DNA of 64,000 bases from Priestia megaterium (GTDB taxonomy: Bacteria; Bacillota; Bacilli; Bacillales; Bacillaceae_H). The stretch lies in the NCBI GenBank assembly GCA_008180335.1, contig VTEF01000003.1:124001-188000 (forward strand). Reading direction: 5' to 3'. The position numbers and the translations under genes were made by a program. Below, one piece after another: positions 50,163 to 59,383 of the stretch (position 1 is its first letter; every line of letters starts with the position of its first letter). The notes under the pieces were generated by a model, which saw nothing but the letters and a program-made list of their open reading frames with translations, was not told the origin of the DNA and did no database searches.

Positions 50163-51827
50163 TTATATCTGCTTAAATAAATTCTCCTTTTGCAAGTTCA
50201 GAATCTCATTGGCTTCCTGACGAAGCTTAAATTTTTGAACCTTACCGGATGCAGTCATTGGAAATTCAGTACAAAATTCAATGTAACGCGGAATTTTGAA
50301 ACGGGAGATTTTCCCCTCGCAATATTCTCGAATTTCCTCTGCTGTCATGGTCACGTCTTCTTTCAAACGAATCCAGGCCATTACTTCTTCTCCATACTTC
50401 TCATCTGGAACTCCGATAACCTGAACATCCAACACTTTAGGGTGGGTATATAAAAACTCTTCAATCTCACGAGGATAAATATTTTCACCCCCGCGTATAA
50501 TCATATCTTTTAAGCGACCTGTAATCTTACAGTATCCGTTCTCATCCATAACTGCCAAGTCTCCTGTATGCAACCAGCCCTCCTCGTCGATTGCATCCGC
50601 CGTAGCTTCCGGATTTTTATAATAGCCTTTCATTACGTGATAGCCACGAGTACAAAGCTCGCCTTGAACTCCAAATGAAACCTCTTTGTTTATCACAGGA
50701 TCGACAATTTTCACTTCTAAGTTAGGTAAAGCGCGCCCTACGGTGCTTACCCTTAATTCAATCGGATCATTTGTTCGAGTCTGTGTAATACCAGGTGATG
50801 ATTCCGTTTGTCCGTAAACAATGGTAATTTCGCTGGCTCCCATCCTCTCTACGACCGCTTTCATTACCTCTGTTGGGCAAGTAGAACCAGCCATGATTCC
50901 GGTTCGTAAAGAAGATAAATTAAACTTATCAAAATCTGGGTGATTTAATTCAGCAATAAACATAGTAGGTACTCCGTGCAGAGCGGTGCACTTCTCATTC
51001 TGCACAGCGTTAAGAACAGCCAAAACATCAAATTCTTGAACCGGAACCATTGTTGCGCCTACACTTACACAAGCTAGTGTTCCAAGTACACAACCGAAGC
51101 AGTGGAAAAACGGAACCGGTATGCACATGCGATCTGCATATGTTAAATCCATACAAGACGCTATATTTGCTGCATTGTTGACTAAGTTTTTGTGAGTCAG
51201 CATAACACCTTTAGGAAAGCCTGTTGTACCTGATGTGTACTGCATGTTAATCACATCTTCCGGGTCAAGAGAAGACATTCTTTCATCTAATGCATGATCG
51301 CTTGCCTCTTCTCCCATTTTTAAAATATCGGACCATAGGAACATCCCCGGATAGCGGGTTTCTCCAAGTACAATTACATTCTTTAAGAAAGGTAATTTCG
51401 CCGATTGAAGACAGCCCGGCTTCGATGTTTTTAATTCAGGAACGATTTCATAGATTGTTTCAATATAAGAAACCCCTCGATAAGATTCCATTAACACTAA
51501 GGTGGTAGAGTCAGACTGCTTTAATAGATACTCAAGCTCAGCAGCACGATAATTCGTATTTACTGTAACGAGAACAGCACCCATCTTCCCAGTTGCGAAC
51601 TGACTTGTCACCCATTCCGGATGATTGGTAGCCCAGATTGCCATATGCTCGCCCTTTTTAATCCCTAACTTCATATAGCCTTTAGCTGCTTGCCTACAAA
51701 GATTATCGAACTGCTTATAGGTATAGCGAAGGTTCCTATCTGGATAGACAACAGCTTCGTGTTCAGGTTGCTCATTCGCTACTTTTTCCAACAATTTTCC
51801 TAGCGTGATATGCATTAAATCACCCAT
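50163..51827 (-). CDS. yngI: Acyl-CoA synthetase, AMP-forming (YngI)
   Basis: This 554-residue ANL-superfamily ligase has the ATP-binding motif MQYTSGTTGFPKGVMLTH (about residues 193-210), the adenylate motif VYGQTESSPG (about 338-347), the hinge region WLHTGDLAVMDENGYCKITGRLKDMIIRGG with GRLKD, and the C-terminal catalytic lysine in TASGKVQKFKLR (about 535). It activates a free fatty or branched acid to its CoA ester so that the following dehydrogenase can act. Part of the yng operon, starting about 45 bp after yngJ. GAGGTGG lies nine bases before the ATG. Confidence 0.92.
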   Translation of the reverse strand: MGDLMHITLGKLLEKVANEQPEHEAVVYPDRNLRYTYKQFDNLCRQAAKGYMKLGIKKGEHMAIWATNHPEWVTSQFATGKMGAVLVTVNTNYRAAELEYLLKQSDSTTLVLMESYRGVSYIETIYEIVPELKTSKPGCLQSAKLPFLKNVIVLGETRYPGMFLWSDILKMGEEASDHALDERMSSLDPEDVINMQYTSGTTGFPKGVMLTHKNLVNNAANIASCMDLTYADRMCIPVPFFHCFGCVLGTLACVSVGATMVPVQEFDVLAVLNAVQNEKCTALHGVPTMFIAELNHPDFDKFNLSSLRTGIMAGSTCPTEVMKAVVERMGASEITIVYGQTESSPGITQTRTNDPIELRVSTVGRALPNLEVKIVDPVINKEVSFGVQGELCTRGYHVMKGYYKNPEATADAIDEEGWLHTGDLAVMDENGYCKITGRLKDMIIRGGENIYPREIEEFLYTHPKVLDVQVIGVPDEKYGEEVMAWIRLKEDVTMTAEEIREYCEGKISRFKIPRYIEFCTEFPMTASGKVQKFKLRQEANEILNLQKENLFKQI

Positions 51828-51872
51828 ACAGGAGTTCCACCTCTTTTGAAGTTGATATTCTATCCCTTTTTC

Positions 51873-53012
51873 TTAACAGCCAATTTGACGTGCAATAACC
51901 ATTCTTTGTACTTCAGAAGTTCCTTCACCGATTTCTAAAAGCTTAGCATCACGGAAGAAGCGCTCTACCTGATACTCTTTCATATAACCATAGCCGCCAT
52001 GGATCTGTACGGCCTGATCACATACTTTCATGCACATTTCCGAAGCATATAATTTTGCCATGGCTGCTTCCTTTTTAAAGATTCTGCCTTGATCTTTCAG
52101 CCATGCCGCTTTGTAAACCATGTTTCGTGCTAACTCAATATTCATAGCCATATCAGCCAGCTTAAACTGGATGGCCTGAAAATTAGATAAGCTTTGGCCA
52201 AATTGTTTTCTTTCTTTTGCATATTGAAGCGATTTTTCATAAGCTCCTTGAGCAATTCCAACAGCCATTGCTCCAATCCCAATTCTTCCTCCGTCAAGTG
52301 TAGCTAAAAATTGCTTAAATCCATTTCCTTCTACCCCAAGAAGGTCATTTTCGGAAACGCTTACATTTTCAAGGACTAGCTCTGTTGTATTTGAAGAATG
52401 AAGTCCCATCTTTTCATAATTACTAATGACAGTAAATCCCGGCGCATCGGTAGGAACAATAAACGCACTAATTCCATTAATTCCTTTTGAGCGATCTGTT
52501 ACAGCAGTGATGGCAAGATTTTTCGCATAACTTGCATTTGTAATAAAACATTTAGAGCCGGAAATCACCCACTTATTCTCATTAAAAGTTGCCGTTGTTT
52601 GCGTTCCTCCCGCATCAGAGCCAGCATTTGGTTCGGTCAATCCAAAAGCACCCAAGTACTCCCCTTTACAAAGCGGCGTCAAATACTTCTCTTTTTGCTC
52701 ATGCGTACCGAATAAATGAATAGGTGCTCCTCCTAATGAAATATGTGCAGAATAGGTGATACCTGTCGAGCCACACACTCGGCTTAACTCTTCGACAACA
52801 ATCGCAAAGCTGATTGTATCTGCATCCCCACCGCCATATTGTTCTGGGAAAGGTAGACCCATCATTCCCAGTTCCGCTAATTGATTAAAGATCTTCTTTG
52901 GAAATTCACGAGTACGGTCTCTGTGATCGGCACCTGGAGCAACTTCAGCTTCTGCAAAATCACGAATCAACTTGCGAATCATGCTTTGTTCTTTCGTTAA
53001 ATCAAAATGCAT
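51873..53012 (-). CDS. yngJ: Acyl-CoA dehydrogenase, isovaleryl-CoA type (YngJ)
   Basis: This 379-residue FAD enzyme has the acyl-CoA dehydrogenase signatures GAFGLTEPNAGSDAGG (about 122-137) and the FAD motif WVISGSKCFITNA. The C-terminal QIHGGYGYMKEYQVERFFRDAKLLEIGEGTSEVQ region carries the second signature (given as landmarks). The catalytic Glu cannot be placed confidently: GYGYMKEY versus the GEGTSE glutamate. In B. subtilis yngJ is the first gene of the mother-cell sigma-E yng operon and likely oxidises isovaleryl or short acyl-CoA. It is divergent from the GAF/PucR regulator, with a 590-bp region between. Confidence 0.92.
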   Translation of the reverse strand: MHFDLTKEQSMIRKLIRDFAEAEVAPGADHRDRTREFPKKIFNQLAELGMMGLPFPEQYGGGDADTISFAIVVEELSRVCGSTGITYSAHISLGGAPIHLFGTHEQKEKYLTPLCKGEYLGAFGLTEPNAGSDAGGTQTTATFNENKWVISGSKCFITNASYAKNLAITAVTDRSKGINGISAFIVPTDAPGFTVISNYEKMGLHSSNTTELVLENVSVSENDLLGVEGNGFKQFLATLDGGRIGIGAMAVGIAQGAYEKSLQYAKERKQFGQSLSNFQAIQFKLADMAMNIELARNMVYKAAWLKDQGRIFKKEAAMAKLYASEMCMKVCDQAVQIHGGYGYMKEYQVERFFRDAKLLEIGEGTSEVQRMVIARQIGC

Positions 53013-53602
53013 TACGCTTCAACCCTTTCTTTTTTCATTTTTCAGAAACAGATTGTTTGATTGCTCATTAGAAACGGATAATGAATGAGATTTGATTAAT
53101 GGATAAATGGAATAAATGATACATTTAAAAAACTCAAAATATTCTTTATTTTTAAACCTTACTTATAATTATAATAACTAAAAGATATAATACCATGTTC
53201 AATCCTATGAAAATCAAAAAAAAATTTTGTGTTTTTTATACAAAAATGCAATTTATAAAAAGAAGATTCATAATATAATTTGTAGTTTTGTGTTATAATT
53301 TGTAAAGTGTACTTAATTTTGTTATTAATATTCCCACTTAAGAAAGCGCATTCATCATCTTAAATTCATAAACTACTGATGTTTTTCTTTAACCACACGG
53401 TGCAGTTTGAGTTAAGTTAGTGTACTAGCTGTTATTGAATACTGAGGGTCTTTGAAAGATGAATTCCTCAAAACTTAGATTGAAGCTTTTACTTTTGACC
53501 CTTAGACTTTCCAGAGGCCCTGTCTTACTTTCATTATTAAAATTTATCGAAAATCTATTTCTATATAAAATATATTTTACCAACAGATAAGGATGATTAA
53601 AA
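53013..53602. promoter_or_regulatory. Divergent control region between yngJ and the GAF/PucR-type regulator
   Basis: A gene-free, very AT-rich stretch of 590 bp. The 11-mer TATAATTTGTA occurs twice in direct orientation at 53274-53284 and 53294-53304, exactly 20 bp apart (two helical turns), which would suit a dimeric or tandem activator. No sigma-54 or clear sigma-E element was recognised. Confidence 0.45.
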
Positions 53603-55426
53603 ATGAAAGAAACTTTAACTCATCGCCAACTTCATTCTTTAATTCATGTTTCCAATGTATTAAATACATCATTAGATATCGATACGATTATCGACTCCAT
53701 TATGATTGAAACGATTTCTGTGGTAGATGCAGCCGACGGCGGATCTTTATGGTTATATGATACCAATCGGGAATGCCTGATTGCTCAATCAGCTCAAGGT
53801 GAATTTTATCCGCAGATTTTTAAACAAATTAGACTTAAACCTGATGAATCCATGACTGGCATGACCTTTGCTGCAAGGGAATGCCTGATTTTCCCTAATG
53901 AAAAAGAAATAAAAAAAGCGCTGTCAACTTTATCTCCACACAATTATGATTTATTAAAAAAATACATTCCAAATAACTTTAATTTTACATCTGTGATTTC
54001 TGCTCCCATTATGCTCAAAGGCGACTGTATCGGGGTTATTACCTTAGACTCTTTTCAGCTATCTTTACACTTTAAGCAAGAAGACATTAACCTTTTGAAA
54101 GCGATTTGTCATCAAGCTGCCGTAGCTTTAGAGAAATCTAGCCTTTACCGAGAAAAAGAGAAAACCGTTCGCAAACTGTCTCATTCGATTGAGATACACC
54201 GGAACTTAGCTAATCTTGTTCTGCAAGGAGAAGGTCTTTATTCAATCATTCATTATATCCATCAAACGATCGGTCAGCACACCCTTCTATTCGATGATTT
54301 AGGAGAACTTATTGCTTCGGCCTATGATTCTTCCCTTTGCAGTGAAATTCTTCATCTTGTTAAACAGCAGGCTAAGCAAATCGTTGGATCGCTTGAAAAC
54401 TCTCACTCTGTTACAGAAATTGAGGTAAATAAAAATGTCTATCAATTGATTGTATTACCGCTTGGATCGAAGCCTAAATTTCTTGGTATGCTAATAATCC
54501 TTTCAACACAAAAAATCAGTGATGTGAATATCTCAGCTCTTGAACATGCTTGTACGGTTATCTCTCTTGAGCTAGTGAAAGAGCAAGCCGTATTTGACAC
54601 GCAGCAAAGACTTAAGGGAGAACTGGTTACTAAGCTTTTTTCAGGCCAAATAGACGAAACATTAATTCAAAAGGCAAAAAATTTAAACTTTGATCCTAAG
54701 CGAAATTACATTGCAATCATTATTAATTTAGACAATATCTCAACGATGGACAAACTCCTTAGAGACAGCATGATGAGAAAGATCATCCAAATGGCTCACC
54801 AAGTGTTCCTTGAAAAAAATTCACAAGGCATAGCAGTAAGAAATCAAAATCAAATTGTGATCCTTCTCTCCTTTCGTTCGAAGGTATCTTCTGCTAGCAT
54901 TGTCTCAGAAATAAAAGAGTTAGTGAAAGAGTTCCAGCAAGAGGTCGATTTAAAAAATTATGAAACAGACGTTACGATTGGTATTGGCAGGGTTAAAGAA
55001 GGGCTGCTTCATGTTCACAGGTCATTGCAAGAAGCCACAAAATGCTTAAGATTTATCCAAAGCTATCATTTTGAAAATCAAATACTCAGCTATACAGACC
55101 TTGGTGTTCAAAGATTCATACTGCAAAATTCAGAAGAAGAAGTGATAGATTTTATCCATGAAGTGTTGGGTCCGCTCATTGAATATGAACAATTACGAAA
55201 AGGCGAACTTCTCATGACTCTTTTTGTTTATTTAGAATGGAATCAAAATGTGAAGAAAGCTGCTGATGCTTTGCATGTCCATACGAACACATTGAACTAT
55301 CGTTTAAAGCGGATTGAAGAAATTCTCTTAATAAACCTAACAGACAGTAAACAATTACTTAACATTCATCTAGCGATAAGCATATATCAGCATATAAAAA
55401 ATAAGGCTACCTTACAAAAACAGTAA
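53603..55426 (+). CDS. GAF-domain transcriptional regulator with PucR/CdaR-type HTH
   Basis: This 607-residue protein has an N-terminal GAF sensor domain (about residues 15-185; IETISVVDAADGGSLWLYD and ICHQAAVALEKSSLY). A middle domain follows (about 195-330) and a GGDEF-related CdaR region (about 365-480, RNYIAIIINLDNIS). The C-terminal PucR helix-turn-helix is VKKAADALHVHTNTLNYRLKRIEEIL (about 550-575). Such proteins activate catabolic operons on sensing a small molecule. Divergent orientation to yngJ makes it the likely activator of the yng operon. No such regulator is known to me at the B. subtilis yng locus, which is sigma-E-driven, so control may differ here. Confidence 0.85.
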   Translation: MKETLTHRQLHSLIHVSNVLNTSLDIDTIIDSIMIETISVVDAADGGSLWLYDTNRECLIAQSAQGEFYPQIFKQIRLKPDESMTGMTFAARECLIFPNEKEIKKALSTLSPHNYDLLKKYIPNNFNFTSVISAPIMLKGDCIGVITLDSFQLSLHFKQEDINLLKAICHQAAVALEKSSLYREKEKTVRKLSHSIEIHRNLANLVLQGEGLYSIIHYIHQTIGQHTLLFDDLGELIASAYDSSLCSEILHLVKQQAKQIVGSLENSHSVTEIEVNKNVYQLIVLPLGSKPKFLGMLIILSTQKISDVNISALEHACTVISLELVKEQAVFDTQQRLKGELVTKLFSGQIDETLIQKAKNLNFDPKRNYIAIIINLDNISTMDKLLRDSMMRKIIQMAHQVFLEKNSQGIAVRNQNQIVILLSFRSKVSSASIVSEIKELVKEFQQEVDLKNYETDVTIGIGRVKEGLLHVHRSLQEATKCLRFIQSYHFENQILSYTDLGVQRFILQNSEEEVIDFIHEVLGPLIEYEQLRKGELLMTLFVYLEWNQNVKKAADALHVHTNTLNYRLKRIEEILLINLTDSKQLLNIHLAISIYQHIKNKATLQKQ

Positions 55427-55542
55427 CGCTTTCTGCAAGGTAGCAGTTGATAGAAGCATAGGATCTACACAGATTATTTAATAAAAGATTACAATACAAT
55501 CTTAAACCAGTTAGCAAAGCGAGTTAAAAGAAGCTGTTAATC

Positions 55543-55567
55543 AAGAAGGGACTGTCTAGCCCTTCTT
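55543..55567. terminator. Hairpin between regulator and the unknown gene
   Basis: AAGAAGGG and CCCTTCTT pair around a 9-base loop between convergent genes. The flanking U tracts are poor, so termination is possible but not certain. A weaker GCTACCTT/AAGGTAGC structure lies at about 55406-55444. Confidence 0.45.
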
Positions 55568-55581
55568 GGTTAAACAGGAAA

Positions 55582-56151
55582 CTAATGATATTCAGTAGAG
55601 ACGGCCGCTTTTTTATTCACATGTAAAAATGGCGATAATCCATTCCTTATAGGTGTAATGGTTATAGCATACACATCATCTCCAACCTGTTCGATTTCTG
55701 AAAAAAGATATTCACTCTCAATACCTTCATCACAAACACAATAGTGATAGGGAAAAAACACATAAAAATTCTTCATAAATGGCACATATCGTTCTAGTTG
55801 CATAAGGTTATTTTCTCCCTCCTCTTCAACATTCACTTTCAAAAATAATGCGAAACCGCCATCTTTTTTTACAATCTCAACCTCTACTTCTCTATCTATA
55901 CTATCGCCTAAATCAGCAAAGAAGAATAACTGTACATCATGTCCATTTGCCAAATCAATATATGTACTATCAAGAATAAAATCATAAGTCGTAGCGTATT
56001 TGACAAGCTGATGTTTCGAGCCCTTTTTATAATATGTAATATAAATCGTTTCAGTTATAGCCATATATGATAATAATTTTTCAAGTGCAGCTTTTATCTC
56101 ATCTACACTATTTTGCTTATATACAAAGCCAATTCCTAAAAATGAAGTCAT
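55582..56151 (-). CDS. Hypothetical protein, 189 aa
   Basis: I do not recognise this family. The protein is soluble and acidic, starting MTSFLGIGFVYKQNSVDEIK, with a probable alpha/beta fold: alternating hydrophobic strands (IYITYYKK, YDFILDSTYIDL, DVQLFFFADLGD, FALFLKVNVEE, YVPFMKNFYVFFPYHYC). The overall look, with conserved-type acidic loops and no catalytic motif, recalls bacterial toxin-immunity proteins, but this is only an impression. GAGG precedes the ATG. It is convergent with the PucR-type regulator and divergent from the SpoIIP gene. Confidence 0.6.
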   Translation of the reverse strand: MTSFLGIGFVYKQNSVDEIKAALEKLLSYMAITETIYITYYKKGSKHQLVKYATTYDFILDSTYIDLANGHDVQLFFFADLGDSIDREVEVEIVKKDGGFALFLKVNVEEEGENNLMQLERYVPFMKNFYVFFPYHYCVCDEGIESEYLFSEIEQVGDDVYAITITPIRNGLSPFLHVNKKAAVSTEYH

Positions 56152-56296
56152 TCTTTCAACCTCTTTTCTTTTTAGTGTTCATCCTGTCAGTAATTCTACT
56201 AAAAGTATAAATCTATTAAATCGTTATCATATTTTTTATTTTAAATCATAAACTAGTTACTAGATTTGCAAGCGGCCTTGAAAGGAGATGCCGGAA

Positions 56297-57469
56297 TTGA
56301 AATCTAGTAACTATAACCGTGCTAATTTCGTCGTTGTCACATATAGAATGATGATGCTTATGTTTGCTATCGTCGTTTTCATCTCATCAATTTTATTTTT
56401 AGTCAGTTATTCTGCTTTTAAAGAACAATTTAGTTCATCTATTGTATATCAAACGTTATCAAAGCATAAAGCGGAAAGTCTATTTTATTTAATGAGTCAA
56501 GAAAATCACCATTTTTCAATCTCATTTGATAAAAGCTTCTCACCGCCATCTCTTTCTTCAACATTATTAGAATTAACAACTAGTATTAGGGCTCAAGATG
56601 CAAGAAGTTTATTCGGCTCCGAACTTCCTGGCTTTAGTATTTATGATTCAAACTTAATTATTGCCGGTGAAGGGACGAATTTTACTAACTTCCCTAGAGA
56701 ATCTGCGCCACCTCTTGATGTTATTTTAAAAGAACGTGAATTAGCAAAAGAAAACATCGAACAATCTACCGAAACAGAAACGAGAAAGCAGTCGGCTAAC
56801 ACAACAAATGGTAAAAAAGTTTTTTATATCTACCATACACATAGCTGGGAATCTTATCTCCCTCTTCTTGGTCTTGAAGGAGACCCTGACGCCGATAAAG
56901 CCGTTGACAATAAAACAAATATCAATATCGTTGGGAAAATGCTTGGGAAAGAACTGGAAGCACAAGGAATTGGCACCGATGTAAACCTTACCAATATGGG
57001 AGAAGAGCTTAACAAAAAAGGCTGGAAGACCCCTAAGTCATATGCTGTTTCCCGTACAATGGTTGAAACAGCCATGGCTCAAAACAAAGACTTAACCTAT
57101 TTTATTGATTTGCATCGTGACGCACTGCGAAAAGATAAAACAACGATTAAAATCGGTGATAAATCCTATGCAAAAATAATGTTTGTCCTTGGAAAATCCA
57201 ATCAAAACTTTGAACAAAATTTAAAAATGGCCAAATCGCTTCATGAAGGCTTAGAAAAGAAATATCCTGGACTTAGTCGAGGTGTGCTTGGAAAAAACAG
57301 GTCGAGTGGAAATGGTGTATACAACCAAGACCTTTCTGGGAATGCTGTTTTGGTTGAAATTGGCGGTGTTGATAACAATATGGAAGAATTAACAAACACC
57401 GTTAAAGCACTTTCAGACGTCATAAGTGAATTTTATTGGGATGCTGAAAAAGTAAGCGGACAAAGCTAG
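56297..57469 (+). CDS. spoIIP: SpoIIP-family sporulation amidase/endopeptidase
   Basis: The 390-residue protein starts at TTG 56297, nine bases after AAAGGAG; the upstream ATG is part of that site. A single N-terminal membrane span (about residues 15-45) precedes an exported SpoIIP domain with the metal-ligand motifs IYHTHSWESY (about 179-188), FIDLHRDAL (about 265-273) and VLVEIGGVDN (about 352-361). SpoIIP degrades septal peptidoglycan with SpoIID during forespore engulfment. The classical spoIIP lies beside gpr, which is not in this window, so this may be a second copy and the symbol is used for the family. It is followed by a strong terminator. Confidence 0.85.
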   Translation: MKSSNYNRANFVVVTYRMMMLMFAIVVFISSILFLVSYSAFKEQFSSSIVYQTLSKHKAESLFYLMSQENHHFSISFDKSFSPPSLSSTLLELTTSIRAQDARSLFGSELPGFSIYDSNLIIAGEGTNFTNFPRESAPPLDVILKERELAKENIEQSTETETRKQSANTTNGKKVFYIYHTHSWESYLPLLGLEGDPDADKAVDNKTNINIVGKMLGKELEAQGIGTDVNLTNMGEELNKKGWKTPKSYAVSRTMVETAMAQNKDLTYFIDLHRDALRKDKTTIKIGDKSYAKIMFVLGKSNQNFEQNLKMAKSLHEGLEKKYPGLSRGVLGKNRSSGNGVYNQDLSGNAVLVEIGGVDNNMEELTNTVKALSDVISEFYWDAEKVSGQS

Positions 57470-57528
57470 TCGCATCGTATAAGGGAACGAGAATCTATTT
57501 TATATTGATAAGCTTTAGTGTTAATAAG

Positions 57529-57567
57529 GGTGACTTGCAAAGAGGAAAATCCTCTTTGCAAGTCACC
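57529..57567. terminator. Terminator between spoIIP-family gene and histidine kinase
   Basis: GGTGACTTGCAAAGAGG and its perfect complement (17-bp stem) around AAAAT lie between the convergent genes. Confidence 0.8.
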
Positions 57568-58714
57568 TTCTTTGTTCGTTTAAGCTATTATCAAGTGGGA
57601 GTTGGATGACAACTAAGGTGCCCTCTTGATCATCGTTCTCGATACTTAACATTCCTTGGTGCTCTTTTATAATCGTTTGACAGATTGATAAACCTAATCC
57701 AACACCTTGTTCTTTTGTAGAAAAAAATGGGTCACCAATTTTATTAATGATTGAAACAGGAATACCAGGACCACTGTCTTTTATATAAAATAGAACAAAT
57801 CCGTTTTGCTTCTTTGCACTAATATGTATATAACCATTAAACTTTATCGCTTCCATTGCATTCTTTATAAGATTAAGAAACACTTGGCGCATTTGTGAAG
57901 GGTCTATAAAAACAGGCGGCAACGTTTCTTCCTCATTAAAATTTATCGAAATATTATATAAATTCGCTTCACTTCGCAAAAATTCAATTGTACTATTCAT
58001 AATATTTACAATCGAGCACGCTTCTTTTTTGGGTGCACTTGGCTGTGTAATGAGCAAAAAGTCATTAATAAGCTGATTCATGCGATTTAATTCTTCTAAC
58101 ACGATATGCTTGAATTGTTCTTCTTTTTCATTTTCTTCAAACAAAAATTGTATAAAACCTTTTACTGATTGCATTGGATTGCGAATTTCATGAGCCAGCC
58201 CTGCCGCTAGTTGACCAACTAATGCTAATTTATCAAGGTGGCGCATTTTTTCTTCCCACTCTGGTACAATTAATTGTTGATTTTTATAGATAATATTTGC
58301 TAAAACATTTGCTAATTGCATCATTGATGCAATCTCGTTTTCGCTGAAGTCCATAGGAGAAGGGTCAACAGCACATAATGTACCAAACAATTCTCCATTC
58401 TCTAGGACAATTGGTGTGCCAAGATATGAACCAATATGAGTTTCATAAATAGCGTCCAAGTGTTTTGTTCTGCCATCTTCCTTTGTATTCGGGATGATTA
58501 GCTGTCCATCGCATGTAGTAACTAAGTTACAAACTGACAAATCAAGTGGCAATGTTAAACCTTCTTCTAACTTACTTCCACCTTTTTGATTTAGTACTTT
58601 TAAAATCGAAAAGGTTTCATCTATTACACCTATAAACAACGTGCGGCTTTTAATTAACCGGCTCCCAATTTCCAACACATCGGTTATTGCCGTTTCATTT
58701 ACACCTGATGCCAA
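57563..58714 (-). CDS. Soluble GAF-domain sensor histidine kinase
   Basis: The start is probably TTG 58714, where AGGTGA lies five bases upstream. A TTG at 58735 is also possible but falls in the preceding terminator's U tract and has no ribosome binding site. An N-terminal GAF domain (about 10-145) is followed by HisKA with phospho-acceptor His in GLAHEIRNPMQSVKGFIQF (about His175). HATPase motifs are N-box LIKNAMEAIKFNG, G1 IKDSGPGIP and G2 GVGLGLSICQTII. No membrane segment is seen, so it senses something in the cytosol. H-box and size recall sporulation kinases such as KinA and KinE. No response regulator gene is adjacent. Confidence 0.87.
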   Translation of the reverse strand: MASGVNETAITDVLEIGSRLIKSRTLFIGVIDETFSILKVLNQKGGSKLEEGLTLPLDLSVCNLVTTCDGQLIIPNTKEDGRTKHLDAIYETHIGSYLGTPIVLENGELFGTLCAVDPSPMDFSENEIASMMQLANVLANIIYKNQQLIVPEWEEKMRHLDKLALVGQLAAGLAHEIRNPMQSVKGFIQFLFEENEKEEQFKHIVLEELNRMNQLINDFLLITQPSAPKKEACSIVNIMNSTIEFLRSEANLYNISINFNEEETLPPVFIDPSQMRQVFLNLIKNAMEAIKFNGYIHISAKKQNGFVLFYIKDSGPGIPVSIINKIGDPFFSTKEQGVGLGLSICQTIIKEHQGMLSIENDDQEGTLVVIQLPLDNSLNEQRR

Positions 58715-58740
58715 ATCAATCACCTGCAATTTCAAAAAAA

Positions 58741-58783
58741 GTAAGAATTTATCATTTTCATATTTATATTATAAATTCTCTAC
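58741..58783 (-). terminator. Terminator of the cobalamin operon
   Basis: On the minus strand AGAATTTAT and ATAAATTCT pair (extended by GTA/TAC over a bulge) and are followed by TTTTTTT, just before the histidine kinase start and 35 bp after the btuR stop. Confidence 0.6.
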
Positions 58784-58817
58784 TTTGAAACGTATAGGGC
58801 ATTTTTCATCAATTTTC

Positions 58818-59366
58818 TTAAAATTCGATTCCTTTTACTGCTGGAATACCTTCATCATAGTAATGTTTTACTGGTTTCATTTCTGTTACAAGATCTGCAA
58901 TATCGACAATTTCTTGTTTTGCTGATCGTCCCGTAATAATAAGGTGCAGATGTTCTTGACGATTTTTAATTAAATGAATGACTTCATCTAACGGAAGCAC
59001 ATCATCAATCGGAAATTTGTCAATCGCAAGTGCATTATTTAATTCATCTAAAATCACCACATCATATCGGTTTGATGCTATTTTTTCTTTTGTAAACGCC
59101 CATGCTTTTTTCAAAGCTTCGCGATGTTCTTCAGGTGTTTTCGTCCATGTAAACCCAATACCCATTTGATGCATTTCAATTCCAATTTTATCAAACATCA
59201 ATTTTTCTCCATAGGTTCGTTGAGGTGATTTAATAAACTGAATCATTAATACTCGTTTTCCACGGCCCATAGCGCGTATAGCTAAACCTAGTGCTGCTGT
59301 TGTTTTACCTTTTCCGTCTCCCGTATATACGAGAGTAAGTCCACGGTGATTTCGATTCATCCCCAT
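58818..59366 (-). CDS. btuR: Cob(I)alamin adenosyltransferase, CobA/BtuR type
   Basis: This 182-residue P-loop enzyme adenosylates corrinoids with ATP. The P-loop VYTGDGKGKTTAALGLAIRA is at about residues 14-33, followed by RVLMIQFIKSP and MGIGFTWTKTPEEH. The Walker-B-like VVILDELNNAL, with the conserved LHLIITGRSA, completes the family pattern of CobO/BtuR. ATG 59366 follows TAGGG; a second in-frame ATG lies two codons on. Last gene of the cobI operon, as in B. megaterium, and followed by a terminator. Confidence 0.94.
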   Translation of the reverse strand: MGMNRNHRGLTLVYTGDGKGKTTAALGLAIRAMGRGKRVLMIQFIKSPQRTYGEKLMFDKIGIEMHQMGIGFTWTKTPEEHREALKKAWAFTKEKIASNRYDVVILDELNNALAIDKFPIDDVLPLDEVIHLIKNRQEHLHLIITGRSAKQEIVDIADLVTEMKPVKHYYDEGIPAVKGIEF

Positions 59367-59383
59367 CAAAATTCCCTACTTTC

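Noticed and set aside
53013-53602. Sigma-54 promoter for yngJ
   Set aside because: No TGGCAC-N5-TTGC element, and the adjacent regulator has no sigma-54 activator (GAFTGA) domain.
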